From: Phenylobacterium sp. SCN 70-31
GTDB taxonomy: Bacteria > Pseudomonadota > Alphaproteobacteria > Caulobacterales > Caulobacteraceae
DNA: 64,000 nucleotides
Reading direction: 5' to 3'
NCBI RefSeq assembly: GCF_001724605.1
Contig: NZ_MEEX01000015.1
Span: 28,075 to 92,074 of the forward strand
A model generated the notes under the pieces. That model saw only the letters and a list, made by a program, of their open reading frames with translations. It searched no databases and was not told where the DNA came from. The position numbers and the translations under genes are program-made. The stretch's first letter is position 1; every line of letters begins with the position of its first letter. Positions 44,593 to 53,476 of this stretch are shown in pieces.

Positions 44593-45338
44593 TAGAGGAC
44601 CCCCGCGGTCTTGAGGTTGGAGACGAGGTCGGCGGCGGTCTCCACCTTGATGCCGGCCTGGCGCTTGGCGGGCTCGGTGACCTTGACCACCTTCAGACGC
44701 GGCGCGGTGTCGACGCCGAGCGAGCCCAGCTCCTTCACGTCCAGCGGCTTCTTCTTGGCCTTCATGATGTTGGGCAGCGAGGCGTAGCGCGGCTCGTTGA
44801 GGCGCAGGTCGGCGGTCACCACCGCCGGCAGGTCGACCTCGATGGTCTGAAGGCCGCCGTCGACTTCGCGCGTCACCTTGGCCTTGGAGCCTTCGATCAC
44901 GACTTCCGAGGCGAAGGTCGCCTGAGGCCAGTCGAGCAGGGCCGACAGCATCTGGCCCACGGCGTTGTTGTCGCCGTCGATGGCCTGCTTGCCCATCAGC
45001 ACCACCTGGGGCGCTTCCTCGGCGACCACGGCCTTCAGCACCTTGGCCACGGCCAGCGGCTCGAGGTCCTGGTCGGTCTGGATGAGAATGGCGCGGTCCG
45101 CGCCCATGGCCAGGGCCGTGCGCAGGGTCTCCTGCGCCTGCGTCGGACCGACCGAAACGGCGACGACCTCGGTGGCCGCGCCTTTTTCCTTCAGCCGCAC
45201 GGCCTCCTCGACCGCGATCTCGCAGAAGGGATTCATCGACATCTTCACATTGGCGAGGTCGACACCCGTCTGGTCGGCCTTCACGCGGGCCTTGACGTTG
45301 TAGTCGATCACCCGCTTCACCGGGACCAACACCTTCAT
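44592..45338 (-). CDS. etfB: electron transfer flavoprotein, beta subunit
   Basis: A 248-residue AMP-binding partner of EtfA. It opens [20 protein letters not shown] and contains [19 protein letters not shown] and [19 protein letters not shown], the conserved cofactor and recognition-loop regions. The C-terminal arm is complete. It is the first gene of etfB-etfA, with its promoter in the 146-bp gap to the divergent small gene. Confidence 0.98.
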   Translation of the reverse strand: MKVLVPVKRVIDYNVKARVKADQTGVDLANVKMSMNPFCEIAVEEAVRLKEKGAATEVVAVSVGPTQAQETLRTALAMGADRAILIQTDQDLEPLAVAKVLKAVVAEEAPQVVLMGKQAIDGDNNAVGQMLSALLDWPQATFASEVVIEGSKAKVTREVDGGLQTIEVDLPAVVTADLRLNEPRYASLPNIMKAKKKPLDVKELGSLGVDTAPRLKVVKVTEPAKRQAGIKVETAADLVSNLKTAGVL

Positions 45339-45484
45339 GGGTTGCTAGCGCCTCAAATTGTTGCGGAAAGAATGAGCCGCAGGGGCAATAGCGGTTCCTC
45401 GGAGGTTTGCAAGCGCGCGCGCCTCCGAAATGCCGCAGGATGCGCCGCTAGTCAGAGACGCGTCCCCCTGGGTAGAAGGCTCGG

Positions 45485-45760
45485 ATGAACCCCAATATCG
45501 AACGCCTAAAGCTGATCTTCATCGGCATTTTCGCCCTGGCGACCGTCGGCGTGGGCGTATGGCAGGTGGGATGGGCGATGCCGGCCAAGAAGTGCGCCGA
45601 GGCCAGGAAATGGTGGGATCCCTCCGAGCGCGTGTGCGCGACGCCGGTCCTGATCTCGGACATCACGGGCCGCGTCATCACCGACCAGAAGGCGCTGGCC
45701 GAGGCGAAGAAGGCGCTGGGACGCGGTGACGCCGCGCCGGCGAACCCGCCCGCGAAGTAG
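45485..45760 (+). CDS. small single-pass membrane protein, unknown
   Basis: A 91-residue protein with one N-terminal membrane helix (LIFIGIFALATVGVGVWQVGW) and a soluble tail holding two cysteines (KKCAEARKWWDPSERVCATP), possibly a disulfide if the tail is periplasmic. I do not recognise the family. The coding character is good and similar proteins appear next to etf in related genomes, as far as I recall. Confidence 0.65.
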   Translation: MNPNIERLKLIFIGIFALATVGVGVWQVGWAMPAKKCAEARKWWDPSERVCATPVLISDITGRVITDQKALAEAKKALGRGDAAPANPPAK

Positions 45761-45778
45761 ACTCTCGGGGGAATGAGA

Positions 45779-46354
45779 CTAGCGCGTCGCGCCGGCCTGC
45801 CAGAAGACCTCGGCGGCCCCGCGGTCGTTGGCCCAGCGCGCGGCGACGAACAGGAAGTCCGACAGCCGGTTCAGATACCGCATGGCCGGGCCGCTCACCG
45901 GTTCCCCGGCTTCGACGAGGCGCACGGCCTCGCGTTCGGCCCGCCGGCAGACGGTGCGGGCGAGATGCAGCGCCGCCGCCGCCGCGGTCCCGCCGGGCAG
46001 GATGAACGAGGTCAGCCCCGGAAGCTGGTCGTTGAGCTGGTCGATCTCGGCTTCGAGCCGCGCCACCTGGGACCCGAGGATCCGCAGGGCCGCGCCTTCG
46101 GCCTCGTCCGCCGCCGGCGGCGTGGCGAGGTCGGCGCCCAGGTCGAAGAGTTCGTTCTGGATGCGGCCCAGCATGGCGTCGAACGCCGCGTCGGCGGCCG
46201 TGTGCAGCCGCGCCAGCCCCAGGCAGGCGTTGGTTTCGTCCACGGCGCCGTAGGCCTCGACGCGCGGGTCCGACTTGCTGACCGGCTGGCCCGTGGCCAG
46301 GCGGGTGGAGCCGGCGTCGCCGGTGCGGGTGTAGATGCGATTGAGCGTGACCAT
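45779..46354 (-). CDS. PduO-type cob(I)alamin adenosyltransferase
   Basis: A 191-residue enzyme that makes adenosylcobalamin. It has the diagnostic TRTGDAGSTRLATGQPVSKS near the N-terminus and VEAYGAVDETNACLGLAR. The later LPGGTAAAAALHLARTVCRRAER holds the conserved arginines. The gene lies with etfAB and a HIG1-like gene, a common alphaproteobacterial group. Its product would serve methylmalonyl- or ethylmalonyl-CoA mutase, consistent with mcd in the window. Confidence 0.94.
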   Translation of the reverse strand: MVTLNRIYTRTGDAGSTRLATGQPVSKSDPRVEAYGAVDETNACLGLARLHTAADAAFDAMLGRIQNELFDLGADLATPPAADEAEGAALRILGSQVARLEAEIDQLNDQLPGLTSFILPGGTAAAAALHLARTVCRRAEREAVRLVEAGEPVSGPAMRYLNRLSDFLFVAARWANDRGAAEVFWQAGATR

Positions 46355-46363
46355 TCGTCGCGA

Positions 46364-46564
46364 TCAGCCGTGCTGGCCGCGCCACCAGACCGCGGCCACG
46401 AGGACGGCCACGGCCACGGCCTGGGTCAGCACCCGCAGGCGCATCAGCTTGTTGGACCACGATCGCCCGAAGTCGCCGCCCCGGAACAGCGAATAGATGC
46501 CCAGAGCCAGCACGAGGCTGACGGCTCCGAGCGCGGCGAAGATGAGGTAGTCGAACACGTCCAT
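46364..46564 (-). CDS. twin-transmembrane HIG1-like protein
   Basis: A 66-residue protein with two membrane helices (YLIFAALGAVSLVLALGIYSLF and VLTQAVAVAVLVAAVWW) joined by GRSWSNKLMRLRV. The RxxxxKLMRxRVxxQ pattern is characteristic of bacterial members of the hypoxia-induced HIG_1 family, which are linked to respiratory complexes in eukaryotes. ATG 46564 is chosen for family length. It is 10 bp upstream of the adenosyltransferase gene. Confidence 0.85.
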   Translation of the reverse strand: MDVFDYLIFAALGAVSLVLALGIYSLFRGGDFGRSWSNKLMRLRVLTQAVAVAVLVAAVWWRGQHG

Positions 46565-46905
46565 GATATCGAACTTAGGCGCGTCTGGCCTCGGTGGAAA
46601 CACGCGACGATCTTGTCCGGTGAAAACTCGATTGCGGTCGATATGATCATGTTCATCGAGCGCGGATTCCGGCCGAACGCCGAGATTTGACGTGACGCCC
46701 CGGGCCTTGTGCCATAAGGAATTCCGCGGCGCTCGAAGCGCCGCTCGGATCGGTTTTCCACCCTGGGTTTTAAACCCGAAGCGAAGTCGAATACCAAGTT
46801 GGTTGAACGCGTTCATAGCCGACGCTAGATCGGCCCTTCCTCCCCCACCTGTGTCGCGCGCCGGCTCCCCCCTGACGGGCGCGCGCCCAGAAGAACAAGA
46901 GTGGC
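46565..46905. other. 341-bp divergent region before the tandem TetR genes
   Basis: No gene is apparent. Two symmetrical elements are seen: GCGGCGCT-CGA-AGCGCCGC (46726-46744) and GGGTTT-T-AAACCC (46765-46777). The second, AT-rich at its centre and 129 bp before the first TetR gene, could be an operator. Neither is repeated elsewhere in the window that I noticed. Confidence 0.4.
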
Positions 46906-47556
46906 ATGAAGCATATCTCCCCCAATCAGGTCGCCGTCGACATTCCGGCGCGCGCCCCCACCCGCCGCGCCCTGGCCAAGCAGCAGACGCGCCTCAAGGT
47001 CCTGGCCGCCGCCCGCCGTCTGTTCAGTGAACAGGGCTACGAAGGCGCCACCATCCGCGACATCGCCGCCGCGGCCGGCATGTCCACCGGCGCGGTGTTC
47101 GCCAACTTCACCGACAAGTCGGACCTGTTCCGCGAGATCATGACCGACGACATGGAGGCCCTTCTGGCCGCCATGCGCGACGCGGCGGCCCGGGGCCGCG
47201 GTGTCGAGGACGCCGTGCTCAAGGTCTTCATGGCCGGCTACACCTTCTACAAGAGCCGCCTGCAACTGGCCCGCGCGGCCTTTTCGGTGTCCTGGGACCT
47301 GGAAGGCGGGCCGGTCCTGCGCGGCCTGCCGTCCTCGCTCGCGCTCCAGGACGTCTTCGGCGAACTGCTGAACGCCGCGGTGGAACGCGGCGAGCTTTCG
47401 CAGGAGGCCGAGGTCAAGCTGCGGGCCCAGATGCTGTTCGACACCTACCTGTCGAACTTCCCGCAGGCGATCTTCGAAGGCTGGAGCCTGGAGGCGTTGC
47501 AGACGCGCGCGCGGGATCAGGTCCGGATCCTGCTGGCCGGCGCCCGTCGGGGCTGA
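46906..47556 (+). CDS. TetR-family regulator (first of a tandem pair)
   Basis: A 216-residue TetR protein. The HTH region reads LFSEQGYEGATIRDIAAAAG, then MSTGAVFANFTDKSDLFREI. The C-terminal ligand domain is of normal length (about 140 residues). ATG 46906 follows AACAAGAGTGGC, a modest ribosome site. Its HTH is closely similar to that of the next gene, 13 bp downstream, suggesting duplication. No metabolic gene is adjacent, so the targets are unknown. Confidence 0.88.
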   Translation: MKHISPNQVAVDIPARAPTRRALAKQQTRLKVLAAARRLFSEQGYEGATIRDIAAAAGMSTGAVFANFTDKSDLFREIMTDDMEALLAAMRDAAARGRGVEDAVLKVFMAGYTFYKSRLQLARAAFSVSWDLEGGPVLRGLPSSLALQDVFGELLNAAVERGELSQEAEVKLRAQMLFDTYLSNFPQAIFEGWSLEALQTRARDQVRILLAGARRG

Positions 47557-47569
47557 ACCGGACACCGCT

Positions 47570-48208
47570 GTGGGCGCCGAGGTCGAACACACGCCCGAAG
47601 CGGTCGGTCTCCGCCGGACACAGAAGGAAGCGACGCGCGCCCGGGTCCTCGCCGCGGCGCGCGAACTGTTCGACGCCGAAGGCTACGACGGCGCCACCAT
47701 CCGCGAGATCGCCCGTCGGGCGGGGGTGGCGGTCGGCAGCGTCTTCACCACCTTCGCGTCGAAGGGCGAGATCCTGTCCGAGGTGATGCAGGCCCGGCTC
47801 GATCCGCTCTACGGCGAGATCAACCGCGTCATGCCGCATGTGCGGGGCTCGACCGTCGATCGGCTGCGCACGCTGTTCGCGATCCACTTCGAGTTCGAGA
47901 ACCGGCACCTGCGGCTGTTCCTCGCCCATATCGCGGCGGCCTACGACTGGACCCTCAGCCCTGCCGCGCGGCCCTACGGGCGCAATCCGCGTCTCACCGC
48001 GATCCTGCGGGATACGGTCGAGAAGGGCGTCACCACCGGGGATGTCCGGCCCGACGTCGATCTGGACGAAGTGGTCGGCCTGCTGCTGGCCGCCTATGCC
48101 TGGACCTATCAGCTCGCCATCACCCAGGGGGCCGGCGTCGCCGAACTGATCGCCGCGATGGATCGCCGGATCGGCGTCCTGGCCGAGGGCTTCAGCAAGC
48201 GGGCCTGA
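47570..48208 (+). CDS. TetR-family regulator (second of a tandem pair)
   Basis: A 212-residue TetR protein starting at GTG 47570. The HTH reads LFDAEGYDGATIREIARRAG, then VAVGSVFTTFASKGEILSEV, parallel to the upstream gene. The ligand domain ends AAMDRRIGVLAEGFSKRA. Co-transcription is nearly certain from the 13-bp gap. Two regulators made from one mRNA could compete for, or jointly read, related operators. Confidence 0.87.
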   Translation: MGAEVEHTPEAVGLRRTQKEATRARVLAAARELFDAEGYDGATIREIARRAGVAVGSVFTTFASKGEILSEVMQARLDPLYGEINRVMPHVRGSTVDRLRTLFAIHFEFENRHLRLFLAHIAAAYDWTLSPAARPYGRNPRLTAILRDTVEKGVTTGDVRPDVDLDEVVGLLLAAYAWTYQLAITQGAGVAELIAAMDRRIGVLAEGFSKRA

Positions 48209-48383
48209 CCGCGGGTCCAGGCGCGGTGCGAAGGCGATCCGGTTCGTCCCGCGATCCCGGCCGGACGACCTCGCCGCCTTCGCCGGCGAACGGGCGGAAA
48301 CCGGTGGCGGGCGGCCCGGCTTTGCAGCGAACGGCGGGTTCGGGACGACGAGCGGACTGGTCCCCGCCGGCGTTTGCGACAGA

Positions 48384-49454
48384 ATGGCGACGGACGGGAG
48401 AGCCTTGCGCGTGCGCCGGCCCATCAAATACCTCATCGCCAACATCGTCCTCTGGACGCTGACCTTCCTGGTCGTCTCGGCCCAGATGGCGACCGAGCCG
48501 ATGCCTCACGCCGGGCAGATGGCGCTGCGTCGCGCGGGCATGGCCCTGTTCGGCTTCGTCGCCTGCCTGGGCGTCTCGCGGATCCTGGCGGCCCTGGCCG
48601 ACCAGCCGCTGTGGCGCCGGATCGCCGCGGCGGTGGGCCTGTCGATGGCCGGAGGGTTCGCCTATGCGGTGCTGAACTACGCCGCGTTCTATGTGATCCA
48701 CCCGCTGTGGGGCGCCGAGCCGTTCCAGATCTGGCGGGTGACCTATATGGCCACGGTCTTCTTCTGGACCTTCCTGGCTTGGTGCGCCCTCTATTTCGCG
48801 ATCCGCTACGAGGCGGATCTCAGGGATCGCGACCTGCGCCTCGCCCAGGCCCAGGCGCTGGCCATGGACGCGCAGAACCGGATGCTGCGCTACCAGATCA
48901 ACCCCCACTTCCTCTTCAACACCCTGAACGCCCTGTCGTCGCTGATCCTCGCGCGCGAGAACGAGCGCGCCGAGCGGATGGTGCTGTCGCTCTCCGGCTT
49001 CCTGCGCCACACGCTGGAGACCGAGCTTCCCGACAAGACGCCGCTGGCCGACGAGATCCAGGCCCAGCGCCAGTACCTTTCCATCGAGCAGGCCCGGTTC
49101 GAGGACCGGCTGAACTATATCGAGGCCATCCCGCCCGATCTGGCCGACGCCCTGGCGCCCAGCCTGATCCTCCAGCCCCTGGTCGAGAACGCCGTGAAGT
49201 ACGGCGTGGCCGGCTCCAGCGCGCCCGTGACGATCGAGATTCGCGCCGAGGCCGCGGGCGGCCGGCTCCGGCTGACCGTCGCCGACGACGGCGGCGGCGT
49301 GGCGGACCCGCCGCCGCCGCGGCTGGGCCTGGGCCTGGAGAACGTGCGGCGACGCCTGGAGCTGATCTATGGGCGCGCCGGCTCCCTCACCTGCGGCCCG
49401 CGGCCGTCGCGCGGCTTCGTGGCCGCGGTCGAGATCCCGCTGGAGCGCGCATGA
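48384..49454 (+). CDS. LytS-type sensor histidine kinase
   Basis: A 356-residue membrane sensor kinase. Four hydrophobic segments occupy about residues 15-150. The His_kinase domain has MLRYQINPHFLFNTLNALSSLI, with the phosphorylated histidine in NPHFLFN, and the ATPase part has LILQPLVENAVKYGV and GLGLENVRRRLELIYG. There is no GAF or PAS sensor; the membrane part must sense the signal. Its stop overlaps the response regulator start (ATGA). Confidence 0.93.
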   Translation: MATDGRALRVRRPIKYLIANIVLWTLTFLVVSAQMATEPMPHAGQMALRRAGMALFGFVACLGVSRILAALADQPLWRRIAAAVGLSMAGGFAYAVLNYAAFYVIHPLWGAEPFQIWRVTYMATVFFWTFLAWCALYFAIRYEADLRDRDLRLAQAQALAMDAQNRMLRYQINPHFLFNTLNALSSLILARENERAERMVLSLSGFLRHTLETELPDKTPLADEIQAQRQYLSIEQARFEDRLNYIEAIPPDLADALAPSLILQPLVENAVKYGVAGSSAPVTIEIRAEAAGGRLRLTVADDGGGVADPPPPRLGLGLENVRRRLELIYGRAGSLTCGPRPSRGFVAAVEIPLERA

Positions 49455-50305
49455 CGACGGCGGGCGGACTCCGGGACGCCACGAGCGCGGGCCGACCGTT
49501 GCGTGTGGCCCTCGTCGACGACGAGCCGCCCGCGCTGCGGCGGCTTCGCCTGGCGGTCGAGACGGTCGGCGGCGCCGTCGTGGTGGGAGAGGCGGCCCAC
49601 GCCGAGGCGGCCCTGGCCCTGATCGCCCGCGGCGACGTCGACGTGGTGCTGCTCGACATCCGGATGCCGGGCGTCTCGGGACTGGAACTGGCGCGGGCGG
49701 TCGAGTCGCCCAGGGCGCCGGCGTTCATCTTCGTCACCGCCTACAGCCGGTTCGCCGCCGAGGCCTTCGAGCTGGCGGCGGTGGACTACCTTCTGAAGCC
49801 GGTCGAGTTCGAGCGGCTGCAGGCGGCGCTGGAGCGGGCGCGCCAGCGGCTGGGCTCGCGCACGGCGGGCCGGCGCATCGCCGAACTGGAGGCCGCGCTG
49901 CGCGCCGCCGAGGCCCGCCCGCCGCCTGCGGCCGCCGCGCCGCCTCCCGGTTCGAGGCGCGCGTGGATGGAGGAGCTGTGGGCGCCCGACCGCGGCGACC
50001 GGGTGCGGATTCCCGTGGAGACGATCGACTGGATCGAGGCCGAGCGCGACTATGTGCGCATCCATACCCGCGGCCGGAGCTTCCTGATCCGCAAGCCTAT
50101 ACGCGCGTTGCAGGGCGAACTGGACCCGGAAGCCTTTCTGCGCGTCCATCGGGGCGCCCTCGTGCGGCGCGACCGCATCGCTCGCCTGGCCCGCCGGACG
50201 GGCGGCCCGACCGCCGTCGTTCTTCAGTCCGGCGTCGAAATTCCCGTGGCGCGGCGCGAGACCGCCCGTGTTCGCCGCCTGATCGGCCTCCGCGATCCGG
50301 GTTGA
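49451..50305 (+). CDS. LytTR-family response regulator
   Basis: A 284-residue regulator. The receiver domain has ALVDDEPPALRRLRLAVE, the phosphoacceptor aspartate in DVVLLDIRMPGVSG, and AVDYLLKPVEFERL. A linker rich in alanine and proline leads to a LytTR DNA-binding domain (IDWIEAERDYVRIHTRGRSF, HRGALVRRDRIARL). It pairs with the kinase through a 4-nt overlap. The two MFS_2 transporters that follow are candidate targets, although their matching palindromes do not look like classical LytTR direct repeats. Confidence 0.93.
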   Translation: MTTAGGLRDATSAGRPLRVALVDDEPPALRRLRLAVETVGGAVVVGEAAHAEAALALIARGDVDVVLLDIRMPGVSGLELARAVESPRAPAFIFVTAYSRFAAEAFELAAVDYLLKPVEFERLQAALERARQRLGSRTAGRRIAELEAALRAAEARPPPAAAAPPPGSRRAWMEELWAPDRGDRVRIPVETIDWIEAERDYVRIHTRGRSFLIRKPIRALQGELDPEAFLRVHRGALVRRDRIARLARRTGGPTAVVLQSGVEIPVARRETARVRRLIGLRDPG

Positions 50306-50335
50306 GGCTGGGCTCCCCTCGCGGCGGATCGGCTT

Positions 50336-50348
50336 TGACGCGGCGTCA
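50336..50348. promoter_or_regulatory. palindrome TGACGCGGCGTCA before the first MFS_2 gene
   Basis: A perfect 6+1+6 palindrome, followed by CCGTTGCCA, sits 60 bp before the GTG start. The same arrangement is found at 51872 before the paralogous gene. The shared TGACGYGGCGTCA-NN-GTTGCCA block suggests a common regulator. Confidence 0.6.
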
Positions 50349-50408
50349 CCGTTGCCAGCCGGGCCGCAAAGGATGACCGTTCGCGAAACAACCGCTCGGG
50401 AGGACCGC

Positions 50409-51857
50409 GTGGCGGCGACGGATGCGAGGCCTTCGGCGCCTGTGAAGGTCGTCTACGGACTGGGCGCGCTGGGCGAGGCGGCGTTCACGACCGCCATGGG
50501 GTTCGTCTTCTTCTACTACACGGCGGCCCTCGGATTCTCGGGCGGCATGGTGGGCGCGGCGCTGTTCCTGGGCCTCTGCGCCGACGCGATCGTCGACCCG
50601 TTCTTCGGCTCCTGGTCCGACAACATCCGCTCGCGCTTCGGGCGCCGCATCCCGCTGATGCTGGCCGGCGGCCCGCTGCTGGCGCTGTCGGTCGGCATGC
50701 TGTTCGCGCCGCCCCAGGGGCTCCTGAACCAGGAGCTGGCCGAACCGGTGGTGTTCCTCTGGCTGGCCTTCTGGGCCGTGGCCGTGCGGACCTTCTTCTC
50801 GATGTTCCACGTGCCCTATGTCGCCCTGGGCGCCGAGATGTCGGGCGACTACCACGAGCGCAACAGCATCGTGGCCTGGCGGACCCTGTTCCTGATCCTG
50901 GCCGGCTTCCTGGTGAACGGCCTGGCCTATTCCGTCTTCTTCGCGGGCGAGGGCGGGTTGCAGCAGGCGGGACGCTATCCCGCCTTCGGCTGGGCGGTGG
51001 CCGCGCTCGTGCTGTTCGGCGCCGGTCTCTGCGCGGTGGGCAGCGCCCCCTACGCCGCGCGCCTGCCCGGCGTGCCGCCCGTGGACGAGCATCTGCTGCG
51101 CCGCCTGCCGTCAGAGATCGTGGAGATTTTCCGCAACCGGTCGTTCCGCGTGCTCTTCGCTTCGGCGGTCCTCTCCTATGTGGGCGTGGGGGTGAACGCC
51201 TCGTTCAACAGCCACGCCTACGTGTTCGTCTGGCAACTGCGGCCCGAACTGATCCAGGTCGTCGTCTTCGCGTTCCTGGGCGGCCTGCTGGTCGGCGTGC
51301 CGCTGACCCCGCTGGTCTCGCGCGTGGTCGAGAAGCGGACGACGGTGCTGATCGGCATGGGGCTGGTGGTCGCGGCCTGGATGACCATCGCGTTCTCCCG
51401 CCTGGCCGGCGCGTTTATGGCGACCGGGGCCGACGCGGTCCTGCCGCTGGCGGTGCTGATCGGCGTGGCCGGCGTAGGCGCGGGCTTCTGCGCCATCGCC
51501 TATCCTTCGATGATGGCCGACGCCGCCGACGAGCATGAGCACGTGTTCGGCCGGCGGCGGGAGGGGCTGTATTTCGCGGGCCTGGGCTTCGCCTTCAAGG
51601 CGGGGCAGGGCGCCGGCATGCTGGTCTCGGGCATGGCGCTGGATCTCATCGGCTTCCCCAAGGACGTGGGCCGGCAGGTGGGCGTGGTCCTGCCCGAACC
51701 GCTTCTGGATCGGATCGTTCTCGCCTGGGGGCCGGGCGCAGCGATCTTCACCATCGGCTCCATGATCGCCCTGGCCGCCTACGGCATCACCCGGCGCCGT
51801 CACGCCGAAGTGGCCGCTGCGCTCGCGCTCCGGCGCGAGACCGCTCCCGCGGAATGA
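50409..51857 (+). CDS. MFS_2-type (GPH-like) transporter, paralogue 1
   Basis: A 482-residue symporter-like carrier with 12 hydrophobic segments. It has VYGLGALGEAAFTTAMGFVFFYYTAALGF (in parts), ADAIVDPFFGSWSDNIRSRFGRRIPLMLAGGP (in parts), the GPH signature. GTG 50409 with GGGAGGA is chosen by analogy with the downstream paralogue; the upstream ATG at 50373 is possible. The conserved FFAGEGGLQQAGRYPAFGWAVA is shared with the paralogue at 51950. Family substrates include sugars and glycosides, but caulobacterial members are often of unknown substrate. Confidence 0.87.
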   Translation: MAATDARPSAPVKVVYGLGALGEAAFTTAMGFVFFYYTAALGFSGGMVGAALFLGLCADAIVDPFFGSWSDNIRSRFGRRIPLMLAGGPLLALSVGMLFAPPQGLLNQELAEPVVFLWLAFWAVAVRTFFSMFHVPYVALGAEMSGDYHERNSIVAWRTLFLILAGFLVNGLAYSVFFAGEGGLQQAGRYPAFGWAVAALVLFGAGLCAVGSAPYAARLPGVPPVDEHLLRRLPSEIVEIFRNRSFRVLFASAVLSYVGVGVNASFNSHAYVFVWQLRPELIQVVVFAFLGGLLVGVPLTPLVSRVVEKRTTVLIGMGLVVAAWMTIAFSRLAGAFMATGADAVLPLAVLIGVAGVGAGFCAIAYPSMMADAADEHEHVFGRRREGLYFAGLGFAFKAGQGAGMLVSGMALDLIGFPKDVGRQVGVVLPEPLLDRIVLAWGPGAAIFTIGSMIALAAYGITRRRHAEVAAALALRRETAPAE

Positions 51858-51871
51858 CGCGGTGCGCGGAA

Positions 51872-51884
51872 TGACGTGGCGTCA
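51872..51884. promoter_or_regulatory. near-palindrome TGACGTGGCGTCA before the second MFS_2 gene
   Basis: It differs from the element at 50336 at a single base and is followed by GAGTTGCCA, 65 bp before the start. The TTGCCA may be part of a -35 box. Confidence 0.58.
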
Positions 51885-51949
51885 GAGTTGCCACCGCCGA
51901 TCAGCGGCGTAGCGTCCCTGCCAAACGAGAACCGGGCGGGAGGAACCAG

Positions 51950-53443
51950 GTGGCGGTCGCAGAAGGGTTCAGCGGCGCCGGCGCGCCGACCATGCAACCT
52001 GCCGAGGGGGAGCTGAAACCCCCCGCGTCGGTGAAGTTCTTCTACTGTTTCGGCCAGGTGGTGGAGTCGAGCTACCTCGCGGTCAACACCTTCGTCTTCT
52101 TCTACTACACCGCGGTTCTGGGCCTCTCGGGCAGCCTCGTCGGCGCGGCCGTGGCGATCAGCATGTGCCTCGACGCCGCGCTCGACCCGCTGATCGGTTC
52201 CTGGTCGGACGGGGTGCGTTCGCGGCTGGGCCGGCGCCTGCCGGTGATGCTGATCGGCGGCCCGCTGACGATGGTGACGATGGGCCTGCTGTTCGCGCCG
52301 CCGGCCGGGATGTCGGTGGTGCTGCTGTTCGTGTGGCTGACCCTGACGAAAATGGCCGTGCGGGCCTTCGCCTCCATGTACAACATCCCCTACTTCGCCC
52401 TGGGCGGCGAGATGGCGGACGGCTACCTGGAGCGGTCGCGGATCGTCTCGTACCGCCTGCTGGCGGGCATCCTGGCCAGCGTGACCGTCACCGCCCTGGC
52501 CTATTCGGTCTTCTTCGCCGGCGAGGGCGGCCTCCAGCGCCCCGACCGCTATCCCGCCTTCGGCTGGGCCATCGGCGCGGTCGTCCTGGTGGGGTCGCTG
52601 ATCTGCTGCGCGGGCGTCTGGCGCTATGCCGCGACGTTGCCCCAGCCCACGGGCCGGCCGTCGTCCATGTTCCGCCGGCTGCCGGGCGAGGTCGCCGAGA
52701 TCTTCCGCAACCGGTCGTTCCTGATCCTGTTCGGCTCGATGCTGGTCTTCGCCAGCGCCGCCGGCATCCACGCGGCGCTGCAGAACCACACCTACGTCTT
52801 CGTCTGGAAGCTGCGCCCCGAGGTCATGCAGATCCTCAGCTACACCTATCTGTTCGGCATCCTGGCCGGTGTGCCGCTCACGCCCTTCCTGCTGCGATAC
52901 ATCGAGAAGAAGTCGGCGGTGTTCGTGGGGTTCGGCCTGGTCGTCTGCGCCTTCATCCTGCTGCCGGGCGTTCGCGCCGCGGGCCTCTTCACGCCCACGG
53001 GACAGGAGGCGCTGGCCTGGCTGATGCCCACCAACCTCGTGGTGGGGCTGGGATCGGGGATCATCTTCATCGCCTTCCCAGCGATGATGGCCGACGCCGC
53101 CGAGGAGCACGAGTTCCTGTTCGGCGCGCGGCGCGAGGGCCTGTTCTTCTCGGGACTGGGATTCGCCGGCAAGGCGGCGGCCGGCGTCGGCACGCTGCTG
53201 GGCGGCCTGGCCCTGGACCTGCTGCGCTTTCCCAAGGAGATGGGGCGCGAGGTCCACGCCGCGATCCCCGAGGATGTTCTGGCCGGGCTGGTCTTCGGCT
53301 GGGGGCCGCTGCCGGCCCTGCTCAGCCTGGCGGGGGCCTTCATCTTCCTGCCCTACGCCATCGACCGGGCGCGCCAGCAGGAGGTCACCGCCGCGCTCCG
53401 GGCCCGCAGGGCGCGGGCCGCGGACGGCGAGACCGGGTCCTGA
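51950..53443 (+). CDS. MFS_2-type (GPH-like) transporter, paralogue 2
   Basis: A 497-residue carrier from GTG 51950 with GGGAGGAACCAG upstream. It shares blocks with paralogue 1: FVFFYYTAVLGLSGSLVGAA, DPLIGSWSDGVRSRLGRRLP, SVFFAGEGGLQRPDRYPAFG and EEHEFLFGARREGLFFSGLG. It lies 92 bp after paralogue 1 and has its own matching upstream element. Retention of two carriers suggests different substrates or conditions. Confidence 0.88.
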   Translation: MAVAEGFSGAGAPTMQPAEGELKPPASVKFFYCFGQVVESSYLAVNTFVFFYYTAVLGLSGSLVGAAVAISMCLDAALDPLIGSWSDGVRSRLGRRLPVMLIGGPLTMVTMGLLFAPPAGMSVVLLFVWLTLTKMAVRAFASMYNIPYFALGGEMADGYLERSRIVSYRLLAGILASVTVTALAYSVFFAGEGGLQRPDRYPAFGWAIGAVVLVGSLICCAGVWRYAATLPQPTGRPSSMFRRLPGEVAEIFRNRSFLILFGSMLVFASAAGIHAALQNHTYVFVWKLRPEVMQILSYTYLFGILAGVPLTPFLLRYIEKKSAVFVGFGLVVCAFILLPGVRAAGLFTPTGQEALAWLMPTNLVVGLGSGIIFIAFPAMMADAAEEHEFLFGARREGLFFSGLGFAGKAAAGVGTLLGGLALDLLRFPKEMGREVHAAIPEDVLAGLVFGWGPLPALLSLAGAFIFLPYAIDRARQQEVTAALRARRARAADGETGS

Positions 53444-53476
53444 CCCGGGGTCCGACCGACCTCGACGGGGCGGCCG

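Noticed and set aside
50336..50360. Possible classical LytTR binding direct repeat before the first MFS_2 gene
   Set aside because: CCGTTGCC resembles only part of one half-site and no second copy lies one turn away; the palindrome is the clearer signal.
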